Below are positions 1 through 5,141 of a stretch of 7,152 nucleotides of DNA, piece after piece. Made by a program: the position numbers and the translations under genes. Under the pieces are notes generated by a model that worked only from the letters and a program-made list of their open reading frames with translations, made no database searches and was not told the origin of the DNA. The stretch is from assembly GCA_964567545.1 (NCBI GenBank), contig CAZMNB010000056.1, positions 1 to 7,152 on the forward strand, in the 5' to 3' direction. This DNA comes from UBA7398 sp964567545 (GTDB lineage Bacteria; Actinomycetota; Actinomycetes; Nanopelagicales; Nanopelagicaceae). Position 1 is the stretch's first letter. Every line of letters starts with the position of its first letter.

Positions 1-158
1 AAGCCCTGGAATCTGGGATGGTTGCAATAAACCGCGGGATGATTTCAGATCCAGCAGCGCCATTTGGTGGAGTAAAACAAAGCGGCTTAGGTCGCGAAGG
101 TGGCTTTGATGGAATTCATGAGTTTTTGGAAACGAAATACATAGGAGTTGAGATTTAA
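1..158 (+). CDS. gabD: Succinate-semialdehyde dehydrogenase-type aldehyde dehydrogenase, C-terminal fragment
   Basis: This is the 3' end of a gene that starts before the window; complete codons begin at position 3 and the stop is TAA at 156-158, giving 51 visible residues. The fragment contains PFGGVKQSGLGREGG followed by a G-I-x-E-F-L-E-T-K-Y tail. This is the conserved C-terminal signature of the GabD branch of NAD(P)-dependent aldehyde dehydrogenases, which oxidise succinate semialdehyde to succinate in the cytoplasm. The catalytic Cys and Glu and the nucleotide-binding domain lie outside the window, so the exact substrate cannot be confirmed. Closely related aldehyde dehydrogenases share this tail, so the family is secure and the gabD name only probable. 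A minus-strand tRNA gene follows after about 9 bp, making the two units convergent, and I see no hairpin plus T-run between them. Confidence 0.82.
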   Translation, partial: ALESGMVAINRGMISDPAAPFGGVKQSGLGREGGFDGIHEFLETKYIGVEI

Positions 159-167
159 TTAATACCG

Positions 168-252
168 CGGAGGATGAGGGATTTGAACCCTCGGTAGGTT
201 GCCCTACACACGCTTTCCAAGCGTGCGCACTCGGCCGCTATGCGAATCCTCC
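168..252 (-). tRNA. tRNA-Ser, anticodon GGA
   Basis: Read on the minus strand, the acceptor stem GGAGGAT pairs with ATCCTCC (plus 169-175 with 246-252), and plus C168 supplies a G discriminator base. The anticodon stem is CACGC/GCGTG around the loop TTGGAAA, giving anticodon GGA (plus 216-218), which reads UCC and UCU. The long variable arm TAGG-GCAA-CCTA (plus 195-206) marks a class II tRNA, as expected for serine. The T arm is GAGGG/CCCTC around TTCAAAT. The CCA end is not encoded: the bases after the discriminator read CGG, so CCA must be added by the nucleotidyltransferase. The gene is divergent from the SRP RNA gene. Confidence 0.96.
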
Positions 253-255
253 AGC

Positions 256-269
256 GCTGGAAATCCAGC
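256..269. repeat. Short inverted repeat upstream of tRNA-Ser
   Basis: GCTGG (256-260) and CCAGC (265-269) form a perfect 5 bp dyad around AAAT. It sits 3 bp outside the 5' end of the tRNA-Ser gene, in the 58 bp gap between that gene and the SRP RNA gene. On the minus strand it would form a small hairpin in the pre-tRNA leader if transcription starts farther upstream. It is short, has no T-run, and may have no function. Confidence 0.3.
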
Positions 270-296
270 AGTGCGAACTGTATCGGTGGTCATAAC

Positions 297-302
297 TATG
301 AT
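297..302 (+). promoter_or_regulatory. -10 box of the SRP RNA promoter
   Basis: TATGAT differs from the consensus TATAAT by one base. It ends 8 bp before the first base of the SRP RNA terminal helix at 311, so transcription would start at about 308-311, exactly where the RNA needs to begin. No good TTGACA-like -35 box is seen 16-18 bp upstream. A weak or absent -35 is common in actinobacterial promoters. Confidence 0.68.
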
Positions 303-310
303 TAACCGCA

Positions 311-398
311 GATCCCCCGTGCGGCATTAACGTGCCGAACTCCCCCAGGGCTGGAAGGCAGCAAGGGTAGGCCCGCTCTAATGGGTGTGCGGGGGATC
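311..398 (+). ncRNA. ffs: Signal recognition particle RNA, small bacterial type (4.5S-like)
   Basis: This is the RNA scaffold of the signal recognition particle, which binds Ffh and targets nascent membrane and secreted proteins to FtsY and the Sec translocon. The ends pair as GATCCCCCG (311-319) with CGGGGGATC (390-398). Inside are a CATT/AATG helix, a CGTGCC/GGCCCG helix with one mismatch, and the apical domain CCC-CAGG-GCTGGAAGGC-AGCA-GGG. The last contains the GGAA tetraloop and the asymmetric AGCA strand that form the Ffh M-domain binding site. There is no Alu domain, so this is the small type of about 88-95 nt. Exact ends are set by the pairing; a few unpaired bases at either end are possible. 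The terminal helix is followed by TTAAGTTTTCT (400-410), which could help termination, although read-through into dnaX is also possible. Confidence 0.95.
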
Positions 399-433
399 CT
401 TAAGTTTTCTCACTAAAAGGAAGGACGATAAAG

Positions 434-2116
434 ATGTCACTCGCGTTATATCGCAAATATCGTCCATCAAATTTTAGTGAAGTAATTGGTCAAGAGCATG
501 TAACTGAGCCGCTTTCTAATGCGCTCGAATCTGGACGAATTCATCATGCGTATTTATTTTCGGGACCACGCGGTTGCGGCAAAACTTCTTCGGCGCGAAT
601 TATGGCGCGCTCGCTTAATTGCGAAAAAGGTCCGACTTCAAATCCGTGTGGTGAATGCCAATCTTGCAAAGATTTAATAGCTAACGGTCCAGGTTCGCTA
701 GATGTTATTGAATTGGATGCTGCAACTCATGGCTTGGTTGATGATGCCCGAGATTTGCGTGATAAAGCTTTCTTTGCGCCAGTAAATTCAAAGTACAAAA
801 TTTATATTATTGATGAGGCGCACCAACTTGGACCCGGCGCTGCTAATGCGTTATTAAAAGTTGTAGAAGAGCCACCACCTCATGTGCTGTTTATCTTTGC
901 TACTACGGAACCAGAAAAACTAATTGCAACCATTCGTTCACGAACCCATCACTACCCATTTCGATTAGTACCACCAGGAATATTAGTTTCACATTTAGAG
1001 AAAGTTTGTGCGTCGGAAGGCGTGAAAGTTGCAAAAGGAGTATTGCCGCTAGTTGTTAGAGCAAGCGGCGGATCGGTTCGTGATGCGCTATCTGTGCTTG
1101 GACAACTTCTTGCGGGCGCAGGTAAAGATGGCGTTACATACGAGATTGCAATTCAATTACTTGGGTTTACAGATAGCGCCCTATTAGATGATGCAGTTGA
1201 TGCGGTGGCAGCGCGAGATGCAGCTACCCTATTTAAGACGGTTGATCGATTGATTGAATCAGGACACGATCCCCGAAGGTTCGCTCAAGATTTCTTAGAG
1301 CGGTTGCGGGATTTATTAATCGTTGGCGCGCTAGATGGCGATGCATCGAATATTTTGCGAGATTACCCAGAAGATCAACTAGAGCGAATGCGAAGCCAAG
1401 CCGATCGAATCGGTACCGCCACACTTACCCGAGCCGCTGGAATTGTTGCGGAAGGGTTATTGCAGATGCGCGGGGCTACCGCGCCACGGCTAATCCTTGA
1501 ATTAATTTGTGGCCGAATTTCGTTGCCTGGTATCGATACTGAAGGCGAAGGTTTGTTGGCACGGATTGAACGGTTAGAACGTCAAGGTAATTTAGTTCCA
1601 GTTACTTCTACCATAGCTTCAGTAAAAAGCGTGGAAGTTAAAGAAGTTAAGAGCGAGATTAAGGTAGAACCAAAATCGGAAGTCCCAAGTGTAAAAATCG
1701 CAGAAGTAAAGAAAGCTGCACCTATTGGGGCTGTAGATATTGCAGCACTGCGAAGACTATGGCCAGATGTAATTGAAAACGTTAAAAAACGTCGCCGATT
1801 AACTTGGTCACTTTTAAGTGCAAGTGCGCAAATTCTTAGCGTTGACGATAAAACAATAACAATCGCGATTGTAAATGCCGGTGCGCGCGATTCATTTATT
1901 CGTTCCGAAAGCGAATCTATTTTATCTGGAGCGTTTGTTGATGTTGTTGGGATTGAACGAAAAATTGAATTAGTGGTAGATCCATCGATTAGTCCGAATT
2001 CACCAACATCTAGAACTACTCGAGTGCATGAAGATCCATCGGATGAGAGTCAATTATCTGGCACGGATTTATTGATGAAAGAACTCGGCGCTCGCGTGAT
2101 TGCAGAGAGTGAGTAA
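434..2116 (+). CDS. dnaX: DNA polymerase III subunit gamma/tau (clamp-loader ATPase)
   Basis: DnaX is the motor of the clamp loader that places the sliding clamp on primed DNA and tethers the replicase. The AAA+ core is intact: Walker A GPRGCGKT at residues 44-51, a four-cysteine zinc site (C63, C72, C75, C78), Walker B IYIIDEAH at 122-129, sensor 1 FIFATT at 152-157, SRT (168-170) in place of the usual SRC arginine-finger motif, and the sensor 2 arginine R215 in SGGSVRDAL. Domain III runs to about residue 375. A linker of alternating V, K, E and S spans about 396-430, then a tau-like C-terminal domain covers about 436-535. The 560 residues are short for an actinobacterial DnaX, mainly in the linker. 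ATG 434 is chosen because AAGGAAGGA (417-425) lies 8 bp upstream and the family N-terminus LYRKYRP follows. A weak TANNNT box, TAAGTT at 401-406, might drive it. recR follows 2 bp after the stop. Confidence 0.97.
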   Translation: MSLALYRKYRPSNFSEVIGQEHVTEPLSNALESGRIHHAYLFSGPRGCGKTSSARIMARSLNCEKGPTSNPCGECQSCKDLIANGPGSLDVIELDAATHGLVDDARDLRDKAFFAPVNSKYKIYIIDEAHQLGPGAANALLKVVEEPPPHVLFIFATTEPEKLIATIRSRTHHYPFRLVPPGILVSHLEKVCASEGVKVAKGVLPLVVRASGGSVRDALSVLGQLLAGAGKDGVTYEIAIQLLGFTDSALLDDAVDAVAARDAATLFKTVDRLIESGHDPRRFAQDFLERLRDLLIVGALDGDASNILRDYPEDQLERMRSQADRIGTATLTRAAGIVAEGLLQMRGATAPRLILELICGRISLPGIDTEGEGLLARIERLERQGNLVPVTSTIASVKSVEVKEVKSEIKVEPKSEVPSVKIAEVKKAAPIGAVDIAALRRLWPDVIENVKKRRRLTWSLLSASAQILSVDDKTITIAIVNAGARDSFIRSESESILSGAFVDVVGIERKIELVVDPSISPNSPTSRTTRVHEDPSDESQLSGTDLLMKELGARVIAESE

Positions 2117-2118
2117 GA

Positions 2119-2718
2119 GTGTACGAAGGAATTATTCAAGATTTAATAGATGAGTTAGGGCGGTTGCCTGGAATCGGACCAAAGAGCGCGCAACGAATTG
2201 CATTTCATATTGTGCAATCGGAGCGAGTAGATGTTAATCGATTAGTGGAAGTTCTTCGGTTGGTAAAAGAGCGGGTAAAATTTTGTACGCAATGTGGAAA
2301 CGTTGCCGAAGAGGAGGAGTGTCGAATCTGTCGAGATCCACGCCGTAGTAATTCGGTAATTTGTGTTGTCGAAGAGAGTAAAGATGTGGTTGCGATTGAA
2401 AAAACTCGGGAATTTAAAGGTAAGTACCATGTGCTCGGCGGCGCAATTAGTCCGATTGATGGAATCGGGCCAGAGCAGTTAAGGATGAAAGAATTGCTGG
2501 TGCGGTTAGCGGATAGCGAGATTGTTGAGGTGATTATCGCGACCGATCCAAACCTCGAAGGGGAGGCAACCGCGACCTATTTAGCGCGGTTGATAAAACC
2601 ACTCGGGATCACTATCTCGAGGTTGGCATCTGGGCTCCCAGTAGGCGGAGACTTGGAATATGCGGATGAAGTAACCCTGGGACGAGCATTTGAAGGGCGA
2701 AGAACTTTAGATGTATAA
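2119..2718 (+). CDS. recR: Recombination mediator protein RecR
   Basis: RecR works with RecO and RecF to load RecA on gapped, SSB-coated DNA during recombinational repair. The 199 residues match the family's usual size. Domains in order are a helix-hairpin-helix LPGIGPKSAQRIAFH at 16-30, a zinc finger with C56, C59, C68 and C71, and a Toprim domain starting at SVICVVEE (79-86) that includes the ATDPNLEGEATA segment; the Walker-like C-terminal tail is present. The start is GTG at 2119, which gives the standard N-terminus MYEGIIQDLIDELGRLPGIGPKSAQ. It lies 2 bp after the dnaX stop. Only a weak purine-rich GAGAGT (2105-2110) precedes it, so translation is probably coupled to dnaX. The ybaB/ebfC gene usually found between dnaX and recR is missing here. 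Confidence 0.97.
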   Translation: MYEGIIQDLIDELGRLPGIGPKSAQRIAFHIVQSERVDVNRLVEVLRLVKERVKFCTQCGNVAEEEECRICRDPRRSNSVICVVEESKDVVAIEKTREFKGKYHVLGGAISPIDGIGPEQLRMKELLVRLADSEIVEVIIATDPNLEGEATATYLARLIKPLGITISRLASGLPVGGDLEYADEVTLGRAFEGRRTLDV

Positions 2719-2720
2719 AT

Positions 2721-2768
2721 ATCTCATTTAATGAGATGGATAGCGTCTTAAATAGTAAGACAAAGTCT
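2721..2768. repeat. Two tandem inverted repeats in the recR-lysC gap
   Basis: ATCTCAT (2721-2727) and ATGAGAT (2731-2737) form a perfect 7 bp dyad with a TTA loop, three bases after the recR stop. GTCTTA (2745-2750) and TAAGAC (2756-2761) form a second 6 bp dyad around AATAG. AGAC (2758-2761) can instead pair with a later GTCT (2765-2768), so the second stem has two competing partners. All stems are AT-rich, and the only T-run nearby is TTTT at 2771-2774, so this is at best a weak recR terminator or a processing site. No known riboswitch is recognisable in this 82 bp gap. Confidence 0.45.
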
Positions 2769-2788
2769 AGTTTTAGGTGATTTTCTGC

Positions 2789-2800
2789 CACCCTTACGCC
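2789..2800 (+). promoter_or_regulatory. Putative leaderless promoter of lysC (-10 box CACCCT)
   Basis: CACCCT (2789-2794) lies exactly 6 bp before the lysC ATG, and there is no Shine-Dalgarno upstream of that ATG. The box carries the A and final T of the TANNNT pattern but has C in place of the first T. The same ACCCTTA sequence stands at the same distance from the ATG of fcl at 5142. Transcription would start at or next to the A of ATG, giving a leaderless mRNA of the kind common in Actinobacteria. No -35 box is evident. Confidence 0.5.
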
Positions 2801-4072
2801 ATGGGTTTGATAGTCCAGAAATACGGCGGCTCCTCGGTAGCTGATGCTGAGGGCATTAAGCGGGTTGCTGCCCGCATAACGGCCACAAAACGTGCGGGTC
2901 AACAAGTTGTGGTTGTGGTTTCGGCGATGGGCGATACCACCGATGAATTAATCGAATTAGCGAATCAAGTCTCACCGATGCCAAACCCAAGAGAGCTCGA
3001 CATGCTGCTAACCGCGGGCGAGCGAATTTCGATGGCGGTGTTGGCTATGGCGATTGGGAATTTAGGTTTTGAAGCTCGATCTTTCACTGGAAGCCAAGCC
3101 GGAATTATTACAACATCCGCACATGGTAGAGCCCGCGTTATAGATGTAACGCCAGGAAGAATTCAAGAAGCGTTAAAAGATGGTGCGATTGCAATTGTTG
3201 CGGGATTTCAAGGAATTAGCCAAGATACAAAAGACATTACAACTTTAGGTCGTGGCGGATCTGACACTACCGCGGTTGCACTTGCGGCAGCGTTAGAGGC
3301 AGATGTCTGTGAAATTTACACAGATGTCGATGGTGTATTTACTGCAGATCCAAGGATTGTCCCTGCAGCAAAGAAATTGAAATCCGTTACATATGATGAA
3401 ATGTTAGAACTTGCAGCATCGGGTGCAAAAGTATTGCACCTTAGATGTGTTGAGTATGCACGGCGTTACGAATTACCAATTCATGTTCGATCATCGTTTT
3501 CCAATTTAGAAGGAACTTGGGTTGTCAAAGATCAACCCGAAGGAGGAGCAATGGAACAAGCAATCATCGCCGGAATCGCACACGATAAAAGTGAGGCAAA
3601 GATAACTATTGTTGGCGTGCCTGATCGCACTGGCGTTGCCGCGCGCATCTTCCAGGTAATTGCAGATGCCGATATAAACATCGACATGATTGTGCAAAAC
3701 GTCTCTGCTGCTGCAACTGGTTTGACTGATATTTCATTCACGCTACCAAAGAGTGAAGGATCAAATGCGACTTCACTATTGCAAAAAATTCAAGGAGAAA
3801 TTGGTTTTCAATCTATTCAATACGATGACCAAATCGGAAAACTTTCATTGATCGGTGCTGGGATGCGTTCTCACCCAGGAACTACCGCAACCTTCTTCGC
3901 CGCCATGGCGCAAGCGGGTGTGAATATTGAGATGATTTCTACATCTGAAATTCGAATTTCTATTATCTGTCGGGTTGCTGATCTAGAAGCAGGTGTTCGT
4001 GCAGCCCACACCGCTTTTGATTTGGATGCAGATAACGTCGAAGCCGTTGTTTACGGTGGTTCTGGTCGATGA
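2801..4072 (+). CDS. lysC: Aspartate kinase, alpha subunit (full length)
   Basis: Aspartokinase phosphorylates L-aspartate to L-aspartyl-4-phosphate, the committed step to lysine/diaminopimelate, threonine and methionine. The 423-residue protein has the kinase motif KYGGSS at 7-12, TLGRGGSDTTAVALAAAL, and EIYTDVDGVFTADPRIV for aspartate and nucleotide binding. Two C-terminal ACT domains start near residue 265 and include QNVS (299-302) and TDISF (309-313), the effector-binding segment. Length and layout match the lysine-plus-threonine-inhibited alpha2beta2 enzyme of Corynebacterium. ATG 2801 is preferred over the in-frame GTG at 2777 because MGLIVQKYGGSS is the family N-terminus, and the eight extra residues are not conserved. 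No Shine-Dalgarno is seen, which suggests leaderless translation. The stop overlaps the asd start at ATGA. A separate beta subunit is encoded within the gene from 3551. Confidence 0.96.
   Translation: MGLIVQKYGGSSVADAEGIKRVAARITATKRAGQQVVVVVSAMGDTTDELIELANQVSPMPNPRELDMLLTAGERISMAVLAMAIGNLGFEARSFTGSQAGIITTSAHGRARVIDVTPGRIQEALKDGAIAIVAGFQGISQDTKDITTLGRGGSDTTAVALAAALEADVCEIYTDVDGVFTADPRIVPAAKKLKSVTYDEMLELAASGAKVLHLRCVEYARRYELPIHVRSSFSNLEGTWVVKDQPEGGAMEQAIIAGIAHDKSEAKITIVGVPDRTGVAARIFQVIADADINIDMIVQNVSAAATGLTDISFTLPKSEGSNATSLLQKIQGEIGFQSIQYDDQIGKLSLIGAGMRSHPGTTATFFAAMAQAGVNIEMISTSEIRISIICRVADLEAGVRAAHTAFDLDADNVEAVVYGGSGR
3540..3546 (+). promoter_or_regulatory. Internal Shine-Dalgarno for the aspartokinase beta subunit
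   Basis: AAGGAGG is fully complementary to the core of the 16S rRNA anti-Shine-Dalgarno and ends 4 bp before the in-frame ATG at 3551. It is the strongest ribosome binding site in the window, stronger than those of the full-length genes, and lies in codons for Glu-Gly-Gly just before the ACT domains. This makes internal initiation likely. Confidence 0.78.
3551..4072 (+). CDS. lysC: Aspartate kinase, beta (regulatory) subunit from an internal start
   Basis: Starting at ATG 3551, codon 251 of lysC, the same reading frame yields a 173-residue protein made of both ACT domains and no kinase domain. In Corynebacterium and Bacillus aspartokinase II the same in-frame arrangement produces a beta subunit that joins alpha in an alpha2beta2 enzyme and forms the effector site at the ACT interface. 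In C. glutamicum, as I recall, the beta subunit is 172 residues and starts at the equivalent position, just before a T-G-V-A-x-D-K-S-E-A-K segment; here the text is A-G-I-A-H-D-K-S-E-A-K. The AAGGAGG 4 bp upstream supports real initiation. The product is inferred, not shown. Confidence 0.8.
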   Translation: MEQAIIAGIAHDKSEAKITIVGVPDRTGVAARIFQVIADADINIDMIVQNVSAAATGLTDISFTLPKSEGSNATSLLQKIQGEIGFQSIQYDDQIGKLSLIGAGMRSHPGTTATFFAAMAQAGVNIEMISTSEIRISIICRVADLEAGVRAAHTAFDLDADNVEAVVYGGSGR

Positions 4073-5118
4073 GTCGGAAACCTTCACTAGCCGTTGTTGG
4101 AGCTACTGGTGCGGTCGGCACCGTCATGCTCGACATTCTCTCGAAACGGCCAAATGTATGGGGCGAGATTAGATTGATTGCATCTGCAAGAAGTGCTGGA
4201 AAAAAACTTACTTGTAGAGGCGAAGAGTTAACTGTTGTTGCACTTTCACCAGAAGCATTTGATGGAATTGATGTTGCGATGTTTGATGTGCCAGATGAAG
4301 TTTCAAAAGAGTGGGCACCGATTGCGGCTTCGCGTGGTGCGGTAGCTGTAGATAATTCCGGTGCATTTCGCATGGACCCTGAAGTACCGCTAGTTGTGCC
4401 TGAGGTAAATCCAGAGCAAGTTAAGAATCGTCCTAAGGGAATTATTTCAAACCCGAATTGCACCACCCTTTCAATGATTGTTGTTATGGGCGAACTCAAT
4501 AAGAAATATAAGCTAGAAGAGTTGGTTGTTGCTTCATATCAAGCAGCATCAGGTACTGGCCAATCAGGTCTTGACACTTTAAGAGAACAAATTTCTGAAG
4601 TTGCAAACACTACAGTTGGCGATGTTGCGGGCGATTTGCGGACTGTAGTTAAAAATCATGGGCCTTTCCCGGCACCACTAGCCTTAAACGTAATTCCTTG
4701 GGCAGGTTCGTTAAAAGAAGATGGCCATTCTTCCGAAGAGTTAAAAGTTCGTAATGAATCTAGAAAGATTCTAGGATTGAATTCACTTCGAGTATCTGCA
4801 ACTTGTGTACGAGTTCCAGTACTAACAACCCACTCACTTGCTGTGCATGCGGTATTTGCAAATGAGGTTTCTAGAAAGGAAGCGCAAGAATTATTGGAAA
4901 ATACGGCAGGCGTTGAATTGGTTGATGACCCGGAAAATTATAAATTCCCTACCCCTGCTGATGTAGTTGGCACCGACCCAACATGGGTTGGTCGGATTCG
5001 CAGAAGTATCGATAATCCAAAAGCCCTCGATCTATTTGTCTGCGGCGACAATCTTCGCAAAGGCGCGGCTTTAAATACTGCGCAAATTGCGGAGTTAGTG
5101 GCAGCAGAATTTAATTAA
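4069..5118 (+). CDS. asd: Aspartate-semialdehyde dehydrogenase
   Basis: Asd reduces aspartyl-4-phosphate, the LysC product, to aspartate semialdehyde with NADPH, releasing phosphate. The 349 residues show the NADP-binding loop VGATGAVG at 10-17, SNPNCTT at 127-133 with the nucleophile C131, YQAASGTGQSG at 157-167, and RVPVLTTHS at 248-256 with substrate-binding R248 and the general base H255. FDVPDEVS at 72-79 is typical of actinobacterial homologues. The ATG lies inside the lysC stop as ATGA, with only a weak GGTGG upstream, so translation is probably coupled to lysC and the two successive enzymes are made together. The stop TAA at 5116-5118 lies in the palindrome TTAATTAA. Confidence 0.97.
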   Translation: MSRKPSLAVVGATGAVGTVMLDILSKRPNVWGEIRLIASARSAGKKLTCRGEELTVVALSPEAFDGIDVAMFDVPDEVSKEWAPIAASRGAVAVDNSGAFRMDPEVPLVVPEVNPEQVKNRPKGIISNPNCTTLSMIVVMGELNKKYKLEELVVASYQAASGTGQSGLDTLREQISEVANTTVGDVAGDLRTVVKNHGPFPAPLALNVIPWAGSLKEDGHSSEELKVRNESRKILGLNSLRVSATCVRVPVLTTHSLAVHAVFANEVSRKEAQELLENTAGVELVDDPENYKFPTPADVVGTDPTWVGRIRRSIDNPKALDLFVCGDNLRKGAALNTAQIAELVAAEFN

Positions 5119-5129
5119 TTGCGCACTGT

Positions 5130-5141
5130 TACCCTTATTAC
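5130..5141 (+). promoter_or_regulatory. Putative leaderless promoter of fcl (-10 box TACCCT)
   Basis: TACCCT (5130-5135) fits the actinobacterial -10 pattern TANNNT and ends 6 bp before the fcl ATG at 5142, placing the transcription start at or next to the A of ATG. No Shine-Dalgarno is present in the 23 bp gap after asd. The ACCCTTA heptamer occurs at the same offset upstream of lysC. No -35 box is apparent. Confidence 0.58.

Noticed and set aside
399..416. Intrinsic terminator after the SRP RNA
   Set aside because: The only GC-rich stem is the SRP RNA's own terminal helix and the following run TTAAGTTTTCT is broken, so a separate terminator cannot be supported.
1784..1790. A6 run in dnaX as a possible programmed frameshift producing a short gamma form
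   Set aside because: The codons are GTT AAA AAA CGT, so there is no X XXY YYZ slippery heptamer in the right phase; there is no obvious upstream Shine-Dalgarno-like stimulator or downstream stem, and the site lies inside the C-terminal domain, unlike the E. coli site.
2777..2800. In-frame GTG start that would add eight residues to LysC
   Set aside because: The extra residues IFCHPYA are not like any aspartokinase N-terminus, no Shine-Dalgarno precedes the GTG, and ATG 2801 gives the standard MxLxVQKYGGSS start.
2719..2800. Lysine riboswitch ahead of lysC
   Set aside because: The gap is 82 bp, far shorter than the lysine aptamer, and lacks its conserved core; only small AT-rich dyads are present.
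2612..2905. 97-codon minus-strand open frame across the recR-lysC junction
   Set aside because: It overlaps conserved coding sequence on both sides and shows no family signature; it is a shadow of the plus-strand genes.
3963..4499. 178-codon open frame on the minus strand across lysC and asd
   Set aside because: It lies antisense to two intact, clearly identified genes, has low-complexity Ser/Thr-rich text with no recognisable domain, and no ribosome binding site.
5111..5118. TTAATTAA palindrome at the asd stop as an operator
   Set aside because: It is a simple AT palindrome made by the last Asn codon and stop codon region, with no flanking symmetry.
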